From contig JBFELO010000043.1 in assembly GCA_041552055.1 (NCBI GenBank), positions 1 through 32,555 of the forward strand: a stretch of 32,555 nt of DNA. The letters run 5' to 3'. Below, in pieces: positions 16,454 through 23,633 of the stretch; the stretch's first letter is position 1; each line of letters starts with the position of its first letter. The notes under the pieces were generated by a model. It made no database searches, had not been told where the DNA came from, and saw nothing but the letters and a program-made list of their open reading frames with translations. Both the position numbers and the translations under genes were made by a program. Origin of the DNA: JBFELO01 sp041552055. Lineage in GTDB: Bacteria; Acidobacteriota; Thermoanaerobaculia; Thermoanaerobaculales; Sulfomarinibacteraceae.

Positions 16454-18286
16454 TCAGAGTGGTCCTTTCCCCAGAATCGATGATGGTTCAGCGATTACCT
16501 CGCCGGGAAACCGGCGATGCCGGGCTGACCGGTGTGGCAGATACGACGCTGGCTCCCGATCGTCAGGGGTTTCGGAAATCCAATCCCGCCTGGCCAGGAT
16601 CTCGAACCGAGGGACCGACGGGAACGATGGCGCCTCCGAGTAGTTCGAGAGGATCCACCCACGGATCGGCTCGGGGGTGCGACGCCCACGGCGAACGACG
16701 ATCAACGCCGGTCGGGTGCGTTCAAGGTCCGACAGTACGCGCCGCGTCAACCTGTCGCGCAGCGGAGAATCGGTGAGGAGCGGGTAGTCGTACAGCACAC
16801 CCGAGGGTGGGCTCCTTTGACTGGAAAAATACAGCCCGGTTTCGGCACCGACCTCATAAAACGTGTCTCCTGGGGGGAGGTGTCGGTCGAGAATCCGGCC
16901 GAGGCGCTCGCTGTCGATGAAGATCTCGCCGTACTTCTGGCGTGACCACTCCTCGGCGGGCAGCGAGTAGGTGGGTATTTCCTGCCACATCACGAGCCCG
17001 AGCGAGAGGGTGCCGAGGGCGGCGGCTGCGTACCTGGCCGCCCGCCGATGACCGAGGTGCCAGAGGGTATCGAGAGCCCAGCCGTAGCCGACCGAAAGTG
17101 CCGGGAGGAGCAGCTGAAAGTAGTGGGGGTAGAACCTTCCGGGAATGACGATGACCACGCACGCCGACAGCAGGTAGGCGCCTAGCAGAAGCCATCGGCC
17201 CGGGTTTCGGACGCCGTCGACGAGACAACCGACCGCGACCACCATTGTCACGGCCAGAACACCGGGAAGGGAGGCGACCGGAATTCGCCCGTACAGTCCG
17301 AAGATCGCGGACAAATTCGAGAGGGCGCCTGAAGCGTACGATCGGTTGTAGGTGAAGACCGCCTCGTAGAAGTCGCCGAGACCGCCCATGAGGGCGAAGG
17401 TGGCGACCACGCCCAGCCAGGCGACGAGGCCCGGCGCCGCGATCCAGGCGAGTCGACGCCCGGCGTGGATCGCATCCGGAAGCGGTGGTTCATCCGCTGC
17501 GCGTGCCGCGCGCCGCGCACCGATCTCCCGTCCCAGGAGGTGAGCGCACGTGATGGCCGCTGCGATCAGAACCGTGCTGTGTTTGTAGACCGAAGAAAGT
17601 GCGAAGAGGGTTCCGACGGCGACGTATATTGCCCTGGGATACCTGGAAGCATCGGCCTTCAGCAGCAGCACGAAGGCCCACACCAGGCACGAGTTGATGA
17701 ACGCCTCGGTGTTGGGTTGGTTGCCCTCGAGCCAGAGATCGCCGGACAGCAGGACCCAGATCGCTCCGGCCGCGACAGCTCCGATGTACCGTCCCCTGGA
17801 GGTCGATCCGACGACGAACACCCCACAGAGGGTGACCACGCCGGTGAGCACCGCGAGCAAGAACACGGCGGTCGGGCCGAATCCCACGGCGGCAATGGCG
17901 AGGGCATAGGTCCAGTGGACGCCCGGTGGCTTGTGGTCCCAGAGGTCCGTGTAGAGCTCTCGGCCCTCGAGCAGGCCACTCCCGATCACGGCGTACGTGG
18001 TGATGTCGCGCTCCAGAGGTTCCCAGAACGTGTGCAGTCGAAATCCTCCGAGCACGAGTGCGAGGAGCGTCAGAGCAATGAGTTCGAATTTGCGCACGGT
18101 TGCGACATCTCGCCAACAGGTCACAAGAGATGTTATCAGCGGGCGCCGGATGGGGCGCGTCGCTGGAGGGGACCCGGCGCTGGAACACCCCTCACGGCGA
18201 GCTCGAACGGTCGCGCTGCAGAGGACCGGCTCTGATCTGGACATCGGAGGAATCGGAGAGGCCAACGGGTCGAGAGTCGTGCTCAT
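16454..18286 (-). CDS. GT39-type (ArnT/PMT_2-like) membrane glycosyltransferase
   Basis: About 610 residues. A first membrane helix (FELIALTLLALVLGGF) is followed by the GT39 first periplasmic loop: FWEPLERD with the acidic pair near residues 92-94, GSGLLEGRELYTDLWDHKPPG near 102-122, the hallmark of dolichyl/undecaprenyl-phosphate-sugar dependent transferases. About ten further helices and a soluble C-terminal domain follow. Such enzymes move sugars from polyprenyl-phosphate donors on the outer face of the membrane. ATG 18286 has GGGAG five to six bases before it but gives an unusual 61-residue polar leader; GTG 18124 (with TAACAT five bases before) or GTG 18097 would start just before the first helix. 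The stop overlaps the possible CTG start of the flippase gene. Confidence 0.78.
   Translation of the reverse strand: MSTTLDPLASPIPPMSRSEPVLCSATVRARREGCSSAGSPPATRPIRRPLITSLVTCWRDVATVRKFELIALTLLALVLGGFRLHTFWEPLERDITTYAVIGSGLLEGRELYTDLWDHKPPGVHWTYALAIAAVGFGPTAVFLLAVLTGVVTLCGVFVVGSTSRGRYIGAVAAGAIWVLLSGDLWLEGNQPNTEAFINSCLVWAFVLLLKADASRYPRAIYVAVGTLFALSSVYKHSTVLIAAAITCAHLLGREIGARRAARAADEPPLPDAIHAGRRLAWIAAPGLVAWLGVVATFALMGGLGDFYEAVFTYNRSYASGALSNLSAIFGLYGRIPVASLPGVLAVTMVVAVGCLVDGVRNPGRWLLLGAYLLSACVVIVIPGRFYPHYFQLLLPALSVGYGWALDTLWHLGHRRAARYAAAALGTLSLGLVMWQEIPTYSLPAEEWSRQKYGEIFIDSERLGRILDRHLPPGDTFYEVGAETGLYFSSQRSPPSGVLYDYPLLTDSPLRDRLTRRVLSDLERTRPALIVVRRGRRTPEPIRGWILSNYSEAPSFPSVPRFEILARRDWISETPDDREPASYLPHRSARHRRFPGEVIAEPSSILGKGPL
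18130..18135 (-). promoter_or_regulatory. -10-like box TAACAT before alternative GTG 18124
   Basis: Minus-strand TAACAT lies five bases before GTG 18124, near the leaderless spacing seen elsewhere in the window. If used, the GT39 protein loses its polar leader and starts ten codons before its first membrane region. Confidence 0.25.
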
Positions 18287-18341
18287 CGTTGCTCCCGCCG
18301 TCGACTCTTCACCCGTCGGACCTCGTGGGCGGTATGCCATG

Positions 18342-18347
18342 ATGGTA
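18342..18347 (-). promoter_or_regulatory. -10-like box TACCAT in the divergent spacer
   Basis: Minus-strand TACCAT, 55 bases before ATG 18286, compatible with a leader carrying the GGGAG site. The 137-bp spacer 18287-18423 must also serve the plus-strand operon; I see no good plus-strand -10 there. Confidence 0.25.
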
Positions 18348-18423
18348 CAGGGCGCTCCCCCGGCGCAGCATGCTCTGACGAGCGTGGCGGGCTCGGCATC
18401 GACGACGTGGTCACAGGGTTGGT

Positions 18424-19380
18424 ATGACACTCCAGACAGCGGCCGTGGTGGTCAGCTACAACTCGCGACAGGACATGCCCTCGTGCCTTGAGGGCTTGCT
18501 CGGGGAGCGATCGCTGGCGTCGGTGATCGTGGTCGACAACGGATCGGGGGACGGGTCGGCAGACGTGGCGCGCGAGTGTGGCGATCGGAGGGTCGACACC
18601 CTCGAACTGCCCACCAACACAGGTTTTGCGGGCGGCTGTAATCGGGGGCTCGCCGCGTTGCCGACGGAGACGCCCTACGTGGCGTTCATGAACCCGGATG
18701 TGGTGGTCGAGGCCGACTGTCTGTACCGCTGTGCCGAGGTGCTCGAAACTCGACCCGACGTCGCCGGGGTCGCGCCGCTGCTGATGCGGCGTGACGGCAG
18801 GACGGTCGACAGCGTTGGCCAGGTTCTGCGGCCGTACACCCTGGAGGTGCGCGACCGGGGATACGGCGAACTCCTGACAGAAGACCTGCGGCGACCGACC
18901 CAGGTCCTGGCCGCCTGCGGCGCACTGGCGGTGTACCGCCGCTCGGCGCTCGCGGGCGTGGCCGACAGGCACGGCCCATGGCCGGAGCACTACTTCTGCT
19001 TCTGGGAGGATCTGGAGCTGGGTTGGCGGTTGACCAACCGCGGTTGGAACGTGGTGACGGCTCCCGACGCTGTCGCCGTCCACGGTCGCGGGGCCGGTGC
19101 GACCGAGGGAGAGGGCCGGCTCCGCTGGCGCCGTCCTCCGGAGCTGGAGGCGTGCGTGTTGTCCAACCGGTGGATGACGCTGATCCGCCATCTCCACTCC
19201 CTTGATGCGCTGCGTCGGCTGCCGCTACTGTTGATGTGGGACAAGACGGTGCTCGCCGTGAGCTGCATGCGCCGCCCGCAGTTGATGGTCCATCTCAAGC
19301 GGCGGTGGCCGCTCGTGTATCGGGAATGGCGCCACCGGGAACGTCTACCGCGCAGGAGGCTGTCCGAGTTGCCATGGTGA
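18424..19380 (+). CDS. GT2 family glycosyltransferase (rhamnosyltransferase-like)
   Basis: 318 residues, a different GT2 subgroup from the triplet at 6152-9154. Motifs: AAVVVSYNS (6-14), IVVDNGSGDGS (35-45), NTGFAGGCNRGL (65-76), the metal-binding FMNPDV (Asn90-Pro91-Asp92 in place of DxD, usual in rhamnosyltransferase-like enzymes) and FCFWEDLELGWRL with Glu195-Asp196 as the catalytic ED. The C-terminus has a basic amphipathic tail. ATG 18424 has AGGG about six bases upstream. First gene of a five-gene operon; its last seven bases overlap the start of the sugar-1-phosphate transferase gene. Likely adds an early sugar to the lipid carrier. Confidence 0.87.
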   Translation: MTLQTAAVVVSYNSRQDMPSCLEGLLGERSLASVIVVDNGSGDGSADVARECGDRRVDTLELPTNTGFAGGCNRGLAALPTETPYVAFMNPDVVVEADCLYRCAEVLETRPDVAGVAPLLMRRDGRTVDSVGQVLRPYTLEVRDRGYGELLTEDLRRPTQVLAACGALAVYRRSALAGVADRHGPWPEHYFCFWEDLELGWRLTNRGWNVVTAPDAVAVHGRGAGATEGEGRLRWRRPPELEACVLSNRWMTLIRHLHSLDALRRLPLLLMWDKTVLAVSCMRRPQLMVHLKRRWPLVYREWRHRERLPRRRLSELPW

Positions 19381-20375
19381 TCAAGCTCATCCTCGGTCTG
19401 TTCCTGGCCTACTTCCTGGCCCAGGTCGGCACGCCGATGGCGCGCGAGGCGGCGCTGCGGTTCGGCGTCGTGGATCGGCCGGACGGCCAGCTCAAGAACC
19501 ATCGGCAGCCGGTGGCCTACCTGGGAGGTCTCGCGGTCTTCATCGCCTTCCTGCTGTCGATCGGCATGACGTTCGAGTTCGACCACGAGCTGCTCGCGCT
19601 GCTGCTCGCCTCCACCATCGTGGCCGCCGTCGGCTTGATCGACGACTTCGGTGTGCTGACGCCGAAGCCCAAGGTGCTCGGCCAGGTGGTCGCGGTCTTC
19701 GTGTTGCTCAAGTCTGGAGTGATCGTGGATCTGGTGTTCCTGCCGTGGTGGGCCCGCTACCTGATCACGATCCTGTGGCTGGTGGGCGTCTCGAACGCCT
19801 TCAACCTCCTCGACATCATGGATGGGCTCGCCGGGGGCATCGGTGCGATCGCCGCCACCTTCCTGCTGACGGTGGCCATCCTCAACGGCCGCTGGGTGGT
19901 GGCCGCGTTCACGGTGGCGCTGATCGGCGCCCTGCTCGGATTCCTGCTCTACAACTTCCCGCCGGCCACCATCTATCTCGGTGACTGCGGCAGTCTCTTC
20001 GTCGGTTTGACGCTGGGTGCGTTGGCGATGGTCATGGACTACACCGCGGCCAACGATTTCGGGTTTCTGGCACCGCTGTACATCCTGGCGTTGCCGCTCG
20101 TCGACACCGTGTACGTGGTGTTCCTGCGGATCCGTGCGGGCCGCAAGATCTATCACGGCAGCCCCGATCACTTCCCGCTCCGTCTGCGGGAACGTCTCGG
20201 CGGATCGACCCTCAACACGGTGCTCGTCAGCTACGCCGCCGCGGTCGTGTTCGGCTCGCTCGGAATCGTCATCATGTTCCTCGATCCCCGGTCGACCCTG
20301 ATCCTGACCGGTGTCGCCGCGGTGGTTGTGCTGGCCATCCTGGTGTGGCTGGGCCGGGTTCCGATGGAGGAGTAG
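19374..20375 (+). CDS. Polyprenyl-phosphate sugar-1-phosphate transferase (WecA/MraY family)
   Basis: 333 residues, about ten membrane helices. Family motifs: GLIDDFGVL with the paired Asp90-Asp91, NAFNLLDIMDGLAGG (Asn141 to Gly155, Asp147 and Asp150), YLGDCGSLFVG (Asp204) and LPLVDTVYVVF followed by HGSPDHFPLRL (His261, His266). Members transfer GlcNAc-1-P or a related sugar phosphate from UDP-sugar to undecaprenyl phosphate, the first step of lipid-linked glycan synthesis. The cysteine in YLGDCGS (usually Ser) and the SPDHFPLRL form of the usual H-x-H-H-R loop are atypical. ATG 19374 overlaps the preceding gene (ATGGTGA); the nearest AGGAGG is 14 bases away, so translation probably depends on coupling. 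Donor sugar not predictable. Confidence 0.88.
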   Translation: MVIKLILGLFLAYFLAQVGTPMAREAALRFGVVDRPDGQLKNHRQPVAYLGGLAVFIAFLLSIGMTFEFDHELLALLLASTIVAAVGLIDDFGVLTPKPKVLGQVVAVFVLLKSGVIVDLVFLPWWARYLITILWLVGVSNAFNLLDIMDGLAGGIGAIAATFLLTVAILNGRWVVAAFTVALIGALLGFLLYNFPPATIYLGDCGSLFVGLTLGALAMVMDYTAANDFGFLAPLYILALPLVDTVYVVFLRIRAGRKIYHGSPDHFPLRLRERLGGSTLNTVLVSYAAAVVFGSLGIVIMFLDPRSTLILTGVAAVVVLAILVWLGRVPMEE

Positions 20376-20377
20376 TG

Positions 20378-21673
20378 GTGCGCGGCGCCGTGATCCTCGG
20401 GGGCGGGCTCACCGGGCTGGTGGCGGCCGAGCGGCTGGCGGCGGCAGGCGTGGAGGTGCCGGTCATCGAGCGGGAGTCGGAGCCCGGAGGGGCGTGCCGC
20501 AGCCGGACCTCCGACGGTTTCACCTTCGATCACACCGGCCACTTGCTGCACGTCGCCCGCCCCGAGACGGAGACCTACCTGCGGGAGCTGGGGGTGTGGC
20601 AGCTGCTCGAGGTCCACCAGCGTCGCGCGGCGGTCGTGGTCGGTGATCATGTCACCCCCTACCCGATCCAGATCCACACCCACCGGCTTGCGCCGGATGT
20701 CCGGCGGGACTGCCTGCTCGGCTTCGTTCGTGCGTGGGCCGACGCGGGCGATTCCGAAACCGCCAACTTCCGCGACTGGGTGCTGGATCGGTTCGGCGAG
20801 GGCTTCGCGCGTCACTTCTTCTTCCCCTACAACCAGAAGCTGTACAGGGCCCGACCCGAGGAGCTGAGCCTTGACTGGGTGGGCCGCTACGTGCCGAAGC
20901 CGACGCTCGAGGAGGTCGTGGACGGCGCGTTCGGGCTCCACCGGAGCGAGGTTGGATACAACGCGACCTTTCGCTATCCCAGACACGGGGGCATCCGCAT
21001 GCTGCCCGACGCGGTCGCCGAACGGGTGCCCGGCCTGCAACTGGAGAGCCGCGTGGTTGGGGTGCACCTCGGCGAGCGCTGGGTGAAGACCACGTCTGGG
21101 GACCGGACGACATTCGATCGCCTGGTGAGCACGGTGTCCCTCCCGGCCCTCCTGGACATGGTGCTCGACGACCTGCCCGGCGACGTCGCGCGTGCCCGGC
21201 GTGCGCTGCGATGGGTGCGGGTGCTCAACCTCGCGCTCGGCGTGGAGGGCGACGCGCCCAGCGACCAGCACTGGCTCTACATCCCGGACCCGGAGCTGCC
21301 GTACTACCGGGTGGGATTCCCCTCCAACCATGGCGACGTGGCACCACGGGGGTGTCACACGGTGTCGGTGGAGGTGGCGCTCGATCCGGATGAGGGCGAT
21401 GTGGAGGGGTCGTCGGCCGCGGCCGAGACGGCACTCGAGGCGGCGGGGATGCTCGACGCCGAGCGGATCCGGGTGCGCACCCTGACCGTGATGGATCCGG
21501 CCTACGTGGTCTTCGACCTCGAGCGACGCGATGCGGTGGCGATGCTGCGTCGCCATCTCGGCGAGCGTGGGGTCATGATCGCGGGACGTTGGGCCGAGTG
21601 GAAGTACTCGGCAATGGAGGACGCGATCCTGGACGGCATGTCGGTGGCGCGCAGGCTCGCCGGCGGGGAGTGA
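20378..21673 (+). CDS. FAD-dependent oxidoreductase, UGM/protoporphyrinogen-oxidase-like
   Basis: 431 residues. VRGAVILGGGLTGL has the GxGxxG dinucleotide fold (Gly8-Gly10-Gly13), ending in VIERESEPGG as the ribose-binding acid. FDHTGHLLH and FFFPYNQKLYRARPEELSLDWVGR resemble the regions around flavin and substrate in UDP-galactopyranose mutase-like and amine-oxidase-like proteins, and a C-terminal MIAGRWAEWKYSAMEDAILDG closes the FAD site. It could be a sugar mutase or oxidoreductase acting on a nucleotide sugar or lipid-linked sugar; general family is clear, reaction is not. GTG 20378 is chosen because GGAGGAG ends five bases before it; GTG 20375 overlaps the upstream TAG. It ends TGATG with the next gene, so operon membership is firm. 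Confidence 0.75.
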   Translation: MRGAVILGGGLTGLVAAERLAAAGVEVPVIERESEPGGACRSRTSDGFTFDHTGHLLHVARPETETYLRELGVWQLLEVHQRRAAVVVGDHVTPYPIQIHTHRLAPDVRRDCLLGFVRAWADAGDSETANFRDWVLDRFGEGFARHFFFPYNQKLYRARPEELSLDWVGRYVPKPTLEEVVDGAFGLHRSEVGYNATFRYPRHGGIRMLPDAVAERVPGLQLESRVVGVHLGERWVKTTSGDRTTFDRLVSTVSLPALLDMVLDDLPGDVARARRALRWVRVLNLALGVEGDAPSDQHWLYIPDPELPYYRVGFPSNHGDVAPRGCHTVSVEVALDPDEGDVEGSSAAAETALEAAGMLDAERIRVRTLTVMDPAYVVFDLERRDAVAMLRRHLGERGVMIAGRWAEWKYSAMEDAILDGMSVARRLAGGE

Positions 21674-22890
21674 TGGCACTCATGTCGTCGATGTCGTCAC
21701 CAGCCGTGAACGACCGGGCATCGAAGCCCTCTCCCGCGAGTCAGAAGACCGGTGTGCTCCACATCATCACCCGTCTCGAGCCCGGCGGTGCCCAGCGGAA
21801 CACGCTGTACACAGTCTCACATCTCGACCGTGGTCGGTTCGAGGCGGGCCTGGCGTGGGGCCCCGGCGACGAGCTGGACGAGTGCGCAGCGGCGATCGTC
21901 GACCTCTGGCGGCAGCCGATCGTCGAGCTCGTGCGACCGGTGGCTCCGACGCGCGACCTCAGGGCCGTGAGCCGACTGCGAGAGGCAATCCGGTCGTTCG
22001 GTGCGCAGATCGTCCACACCCACTCCTCGAAGGCCGGCATCGTCGGCCGGTTGGCGGCGCACCTGGAGCGCGTGCCGGTGGTGATCCACTCGATCCATGG
22101 CTTCGGCTTCACCCCGCTGCAGCCGCTGCCGGTGAGGGCGCTCTTCTTCGCCGCCGAGAAGATCGCGTCGCGCTGGACGGATCACTTCGTCGCGGTGTCC
22201 GAGCGCGACCTGGCGCGAGGGGTAGCGCTGGGGCTGTTCGAGCGTGATCGGGTGAGATTGATCAGGTCGGGGGTGGAGCTCGAGCGATTTCGAAAGGGCG
22301 GAGACGGGGGCGCGGTGCGCCGGCAGCTGGGCATTCCGGAACAGTCGCCGGTGGTGACCCAGATCGGTAACTTCAAGCCTCAGAAGGCTCCCCTCGACTT
22401 CGTGCGGATGGCGGCCGAGGTGACGGCGCGGGTCCCCTCGGCACGCTTCGTCATGGTCGGAGAGGGGTCGCTGCGATCGCGCGCTGAGGCGTTGGCGAGG
22501 AGGATCGGCGTCGGCGAGAAGATCATCTTCTGCGGCTGGTGGGACGACGTGCCGGCCCTGCTCGCGGCATCCCGCGTGTCGGTGATGAGCTCCCGCCACG
22601 AGGGGTTGCCGCGAGCGGTCGTCGAATCCCTCGCCGCCGGTGTGCCGGTGGTAGCGACCGCCGTGGACGGCACCCCCGAAGCGGTGCGGGACGGCGTCAA
22701 CGGATTCCTGGTCGAGGCCGGGGACGTCGATGGTCTGGCGGACAGAGTCACGGCGTTGCTCGAGGATGACGAGCTGCACGATCGGACGGCGTTGGCCGCG
22801 CCGCACGGTCTCGAGGAGTTCGACATCGACCTCATGGTACGCCAACAGGAGGATCTCTACCGATGGCTTCTTTCCCGCAACCCTTCGTGA
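21673..22890 (+). CDS. GT4 family glycosyltransferase
   Basis: About 405 residues. After a 25-residue Ser-rich leader, VLHIITRLEPGGAQRNTL is the GT4 N-terminal strand and glycine loop; HTHSSKAGIVGRLAA and SIHGFGF are in the N-terminal domain. The C-terminal domain has VVTQIGNFKPQKAP, FVMVGEGSLRSRAEALARR, and SSRHEGLPRAVVESLAAGVP (Glu310 and the later Glu forming the EX7E motif), then VVATAVDGTPEAV. A retaining glycosyltransferase acting at the cytoplasmic face. ATG 21673 overlaps the upstream TGA; ATG 21682 is an alternative with more normal distance from GGGGAG. Its 3' end overlaps pilD by 28 nt. Confidence 0.9.
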   Translation: MALMSSMSSPAVNDRASKPSPASQKTGVLHIITRLEPGGAQRNTLYTVSHLDRGRFEAGLAWGPGDELDECAAAIVDLWRQPIVELVRPVAPTRDLRAVSRLREAIRSFGAQIVHTHSSKAGIVGRLAAHLERVPVVIHSIHGFGFTPLQPLPVRALFFAAEKIASRWTDHFVAVSERDLARGVALGLFERDRVRLIRSGVELERFRKGGDGGAVRRQLGIPEQSPVVTQIGNFKPQKAPLDFVRMAAEVTARVPSARFVMVGEGSLRSRAEALARRIGVGEKIIFCGWWDDVPALLAASRVSVMSSRHEGLPRAVVESLAAGVPVVATAVDGTPEAVRDGVNGFLVEAGDVDGLADRVTALLEDDELHDRTALAAPHGLEEFDIDLMVRQQEDLYRWLLSRNPS

Positions 22891-23633
22891 TGGCCTACGC
22901 CTTCGTCGTCGGGGCGGTCGTCGGCTCCTTCCTCAACGTGGTCATCTTCCGGTTGCCACGGAGGCGGTCGTTGGTCAGCCCGGGATCGGCATGTCCGGCG
23001 TGCGGCAGCCCGATCCACTGGTACGACAACATTCCGCTGCTGTCCTGGCTGGTGCTCCGAGGCAGATGTCGCCACTGTGACACGAGGATCTCGATCCGGT
23101 ATCCGATGGTCGAGCTGGCGGCTGCCCTGCTGGCGGTGTTCGGCGTCGGCCGGTACGGTCTGTCGATGGCGGGTTTCGAGGCCGTCGTGTTCTCGTGGGC
23201 GTCACTGGCACTCGGTCTGATCGATCTCGAGCACCAGATCCTGCCCGATGTGATCACCTACCCGTGCATCGGCTTCGGACTGGCGTGCTCGTGGTTCGGG
23301 GGGATCACCACCTTCCCCAACGCGCTGGCCGGGGCCGCTGCGGGGGCCGCGCTGCCGACCCTGGTGATCGTCATCTACCGTCTGTGGCGGGGGGTCGAAG
23401 GGATGGGCTGGGGCGACGTCAAGTATCTGGCCGCGATCGGCGCGGTGGTGGGGCTGCGCCACTGTCTCTGGGTGTTGATGATCGCGGCCACCCTCGGCGC
23501 GGCGATCGGCCTGCTGCTGATCGCCACGGGAAGGGGGAGTCGGCGCACGGCGCTGCCGTTCGGCACCTTCCTCGCGCTGGCGGTGATCCTGTGGCTCTAC
23601 CTCCCCGCCTCGTGGGTTGCCAGTTTGCCGTAG
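22863..23633 (+). CDS. pilD: Prepilin peptidase/N-methyltransferase (A24 family)
   Basis: 256 residues, polytopic. The N-terminal methyltransferase/zinc region shows two CxxC pairs (Cys44/Cys47 and Cys69/Cys72) around YDNIPLLSWL, and the peptidase has its two catalytic aspartates in LIDLEHQILPD (Asp121) and GMGWGDVK (Asp185). It cleaves and N-methylates prepilins of type IV pili and type II secretion pseudopilins at the inner membrane. ATG 22863 has AGGAGG ten bases before it; ATG 22890 (TGATG) is possible but would drop nine residues before the first helix. It is the last gene of a glycan operon, an unusual neighbourhood for pilD, and converges with selA, overlapping it by 37 nt. Confidence 0.93.
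   Translation: MASFPQPFVMAYAFVVGAVVGSFLNVVIFRLPRRRSLVSPGSACPACGSPIHWYDNIPLLSWLVLRGRCRHCDTRISIRYPMVELAAALLAVFGVGRYGLSMAGFEAVVFSWASLALGLIDLEHQILPDVITYPCIGFGLACSWFGGITTFPNALAGAAAGAALPTLVIVIYRLWRGVEGMGWGDVKYLAAIGAVVGLRHCLWVLMIAATLGAAIGLLLIATGRGSRRTALPFGTFLALAVILWLYLPASWVASLP

Noticed and set aside
15000..16643. 547-codon open frame on the plus strand
   Set aside because: Fully antisense to the flippase; its translation is mostly Asp, Glu, Arg and Gly with no domain, the expected codon-aligned mirror of a hydrophobic protein in high-GC DNA.
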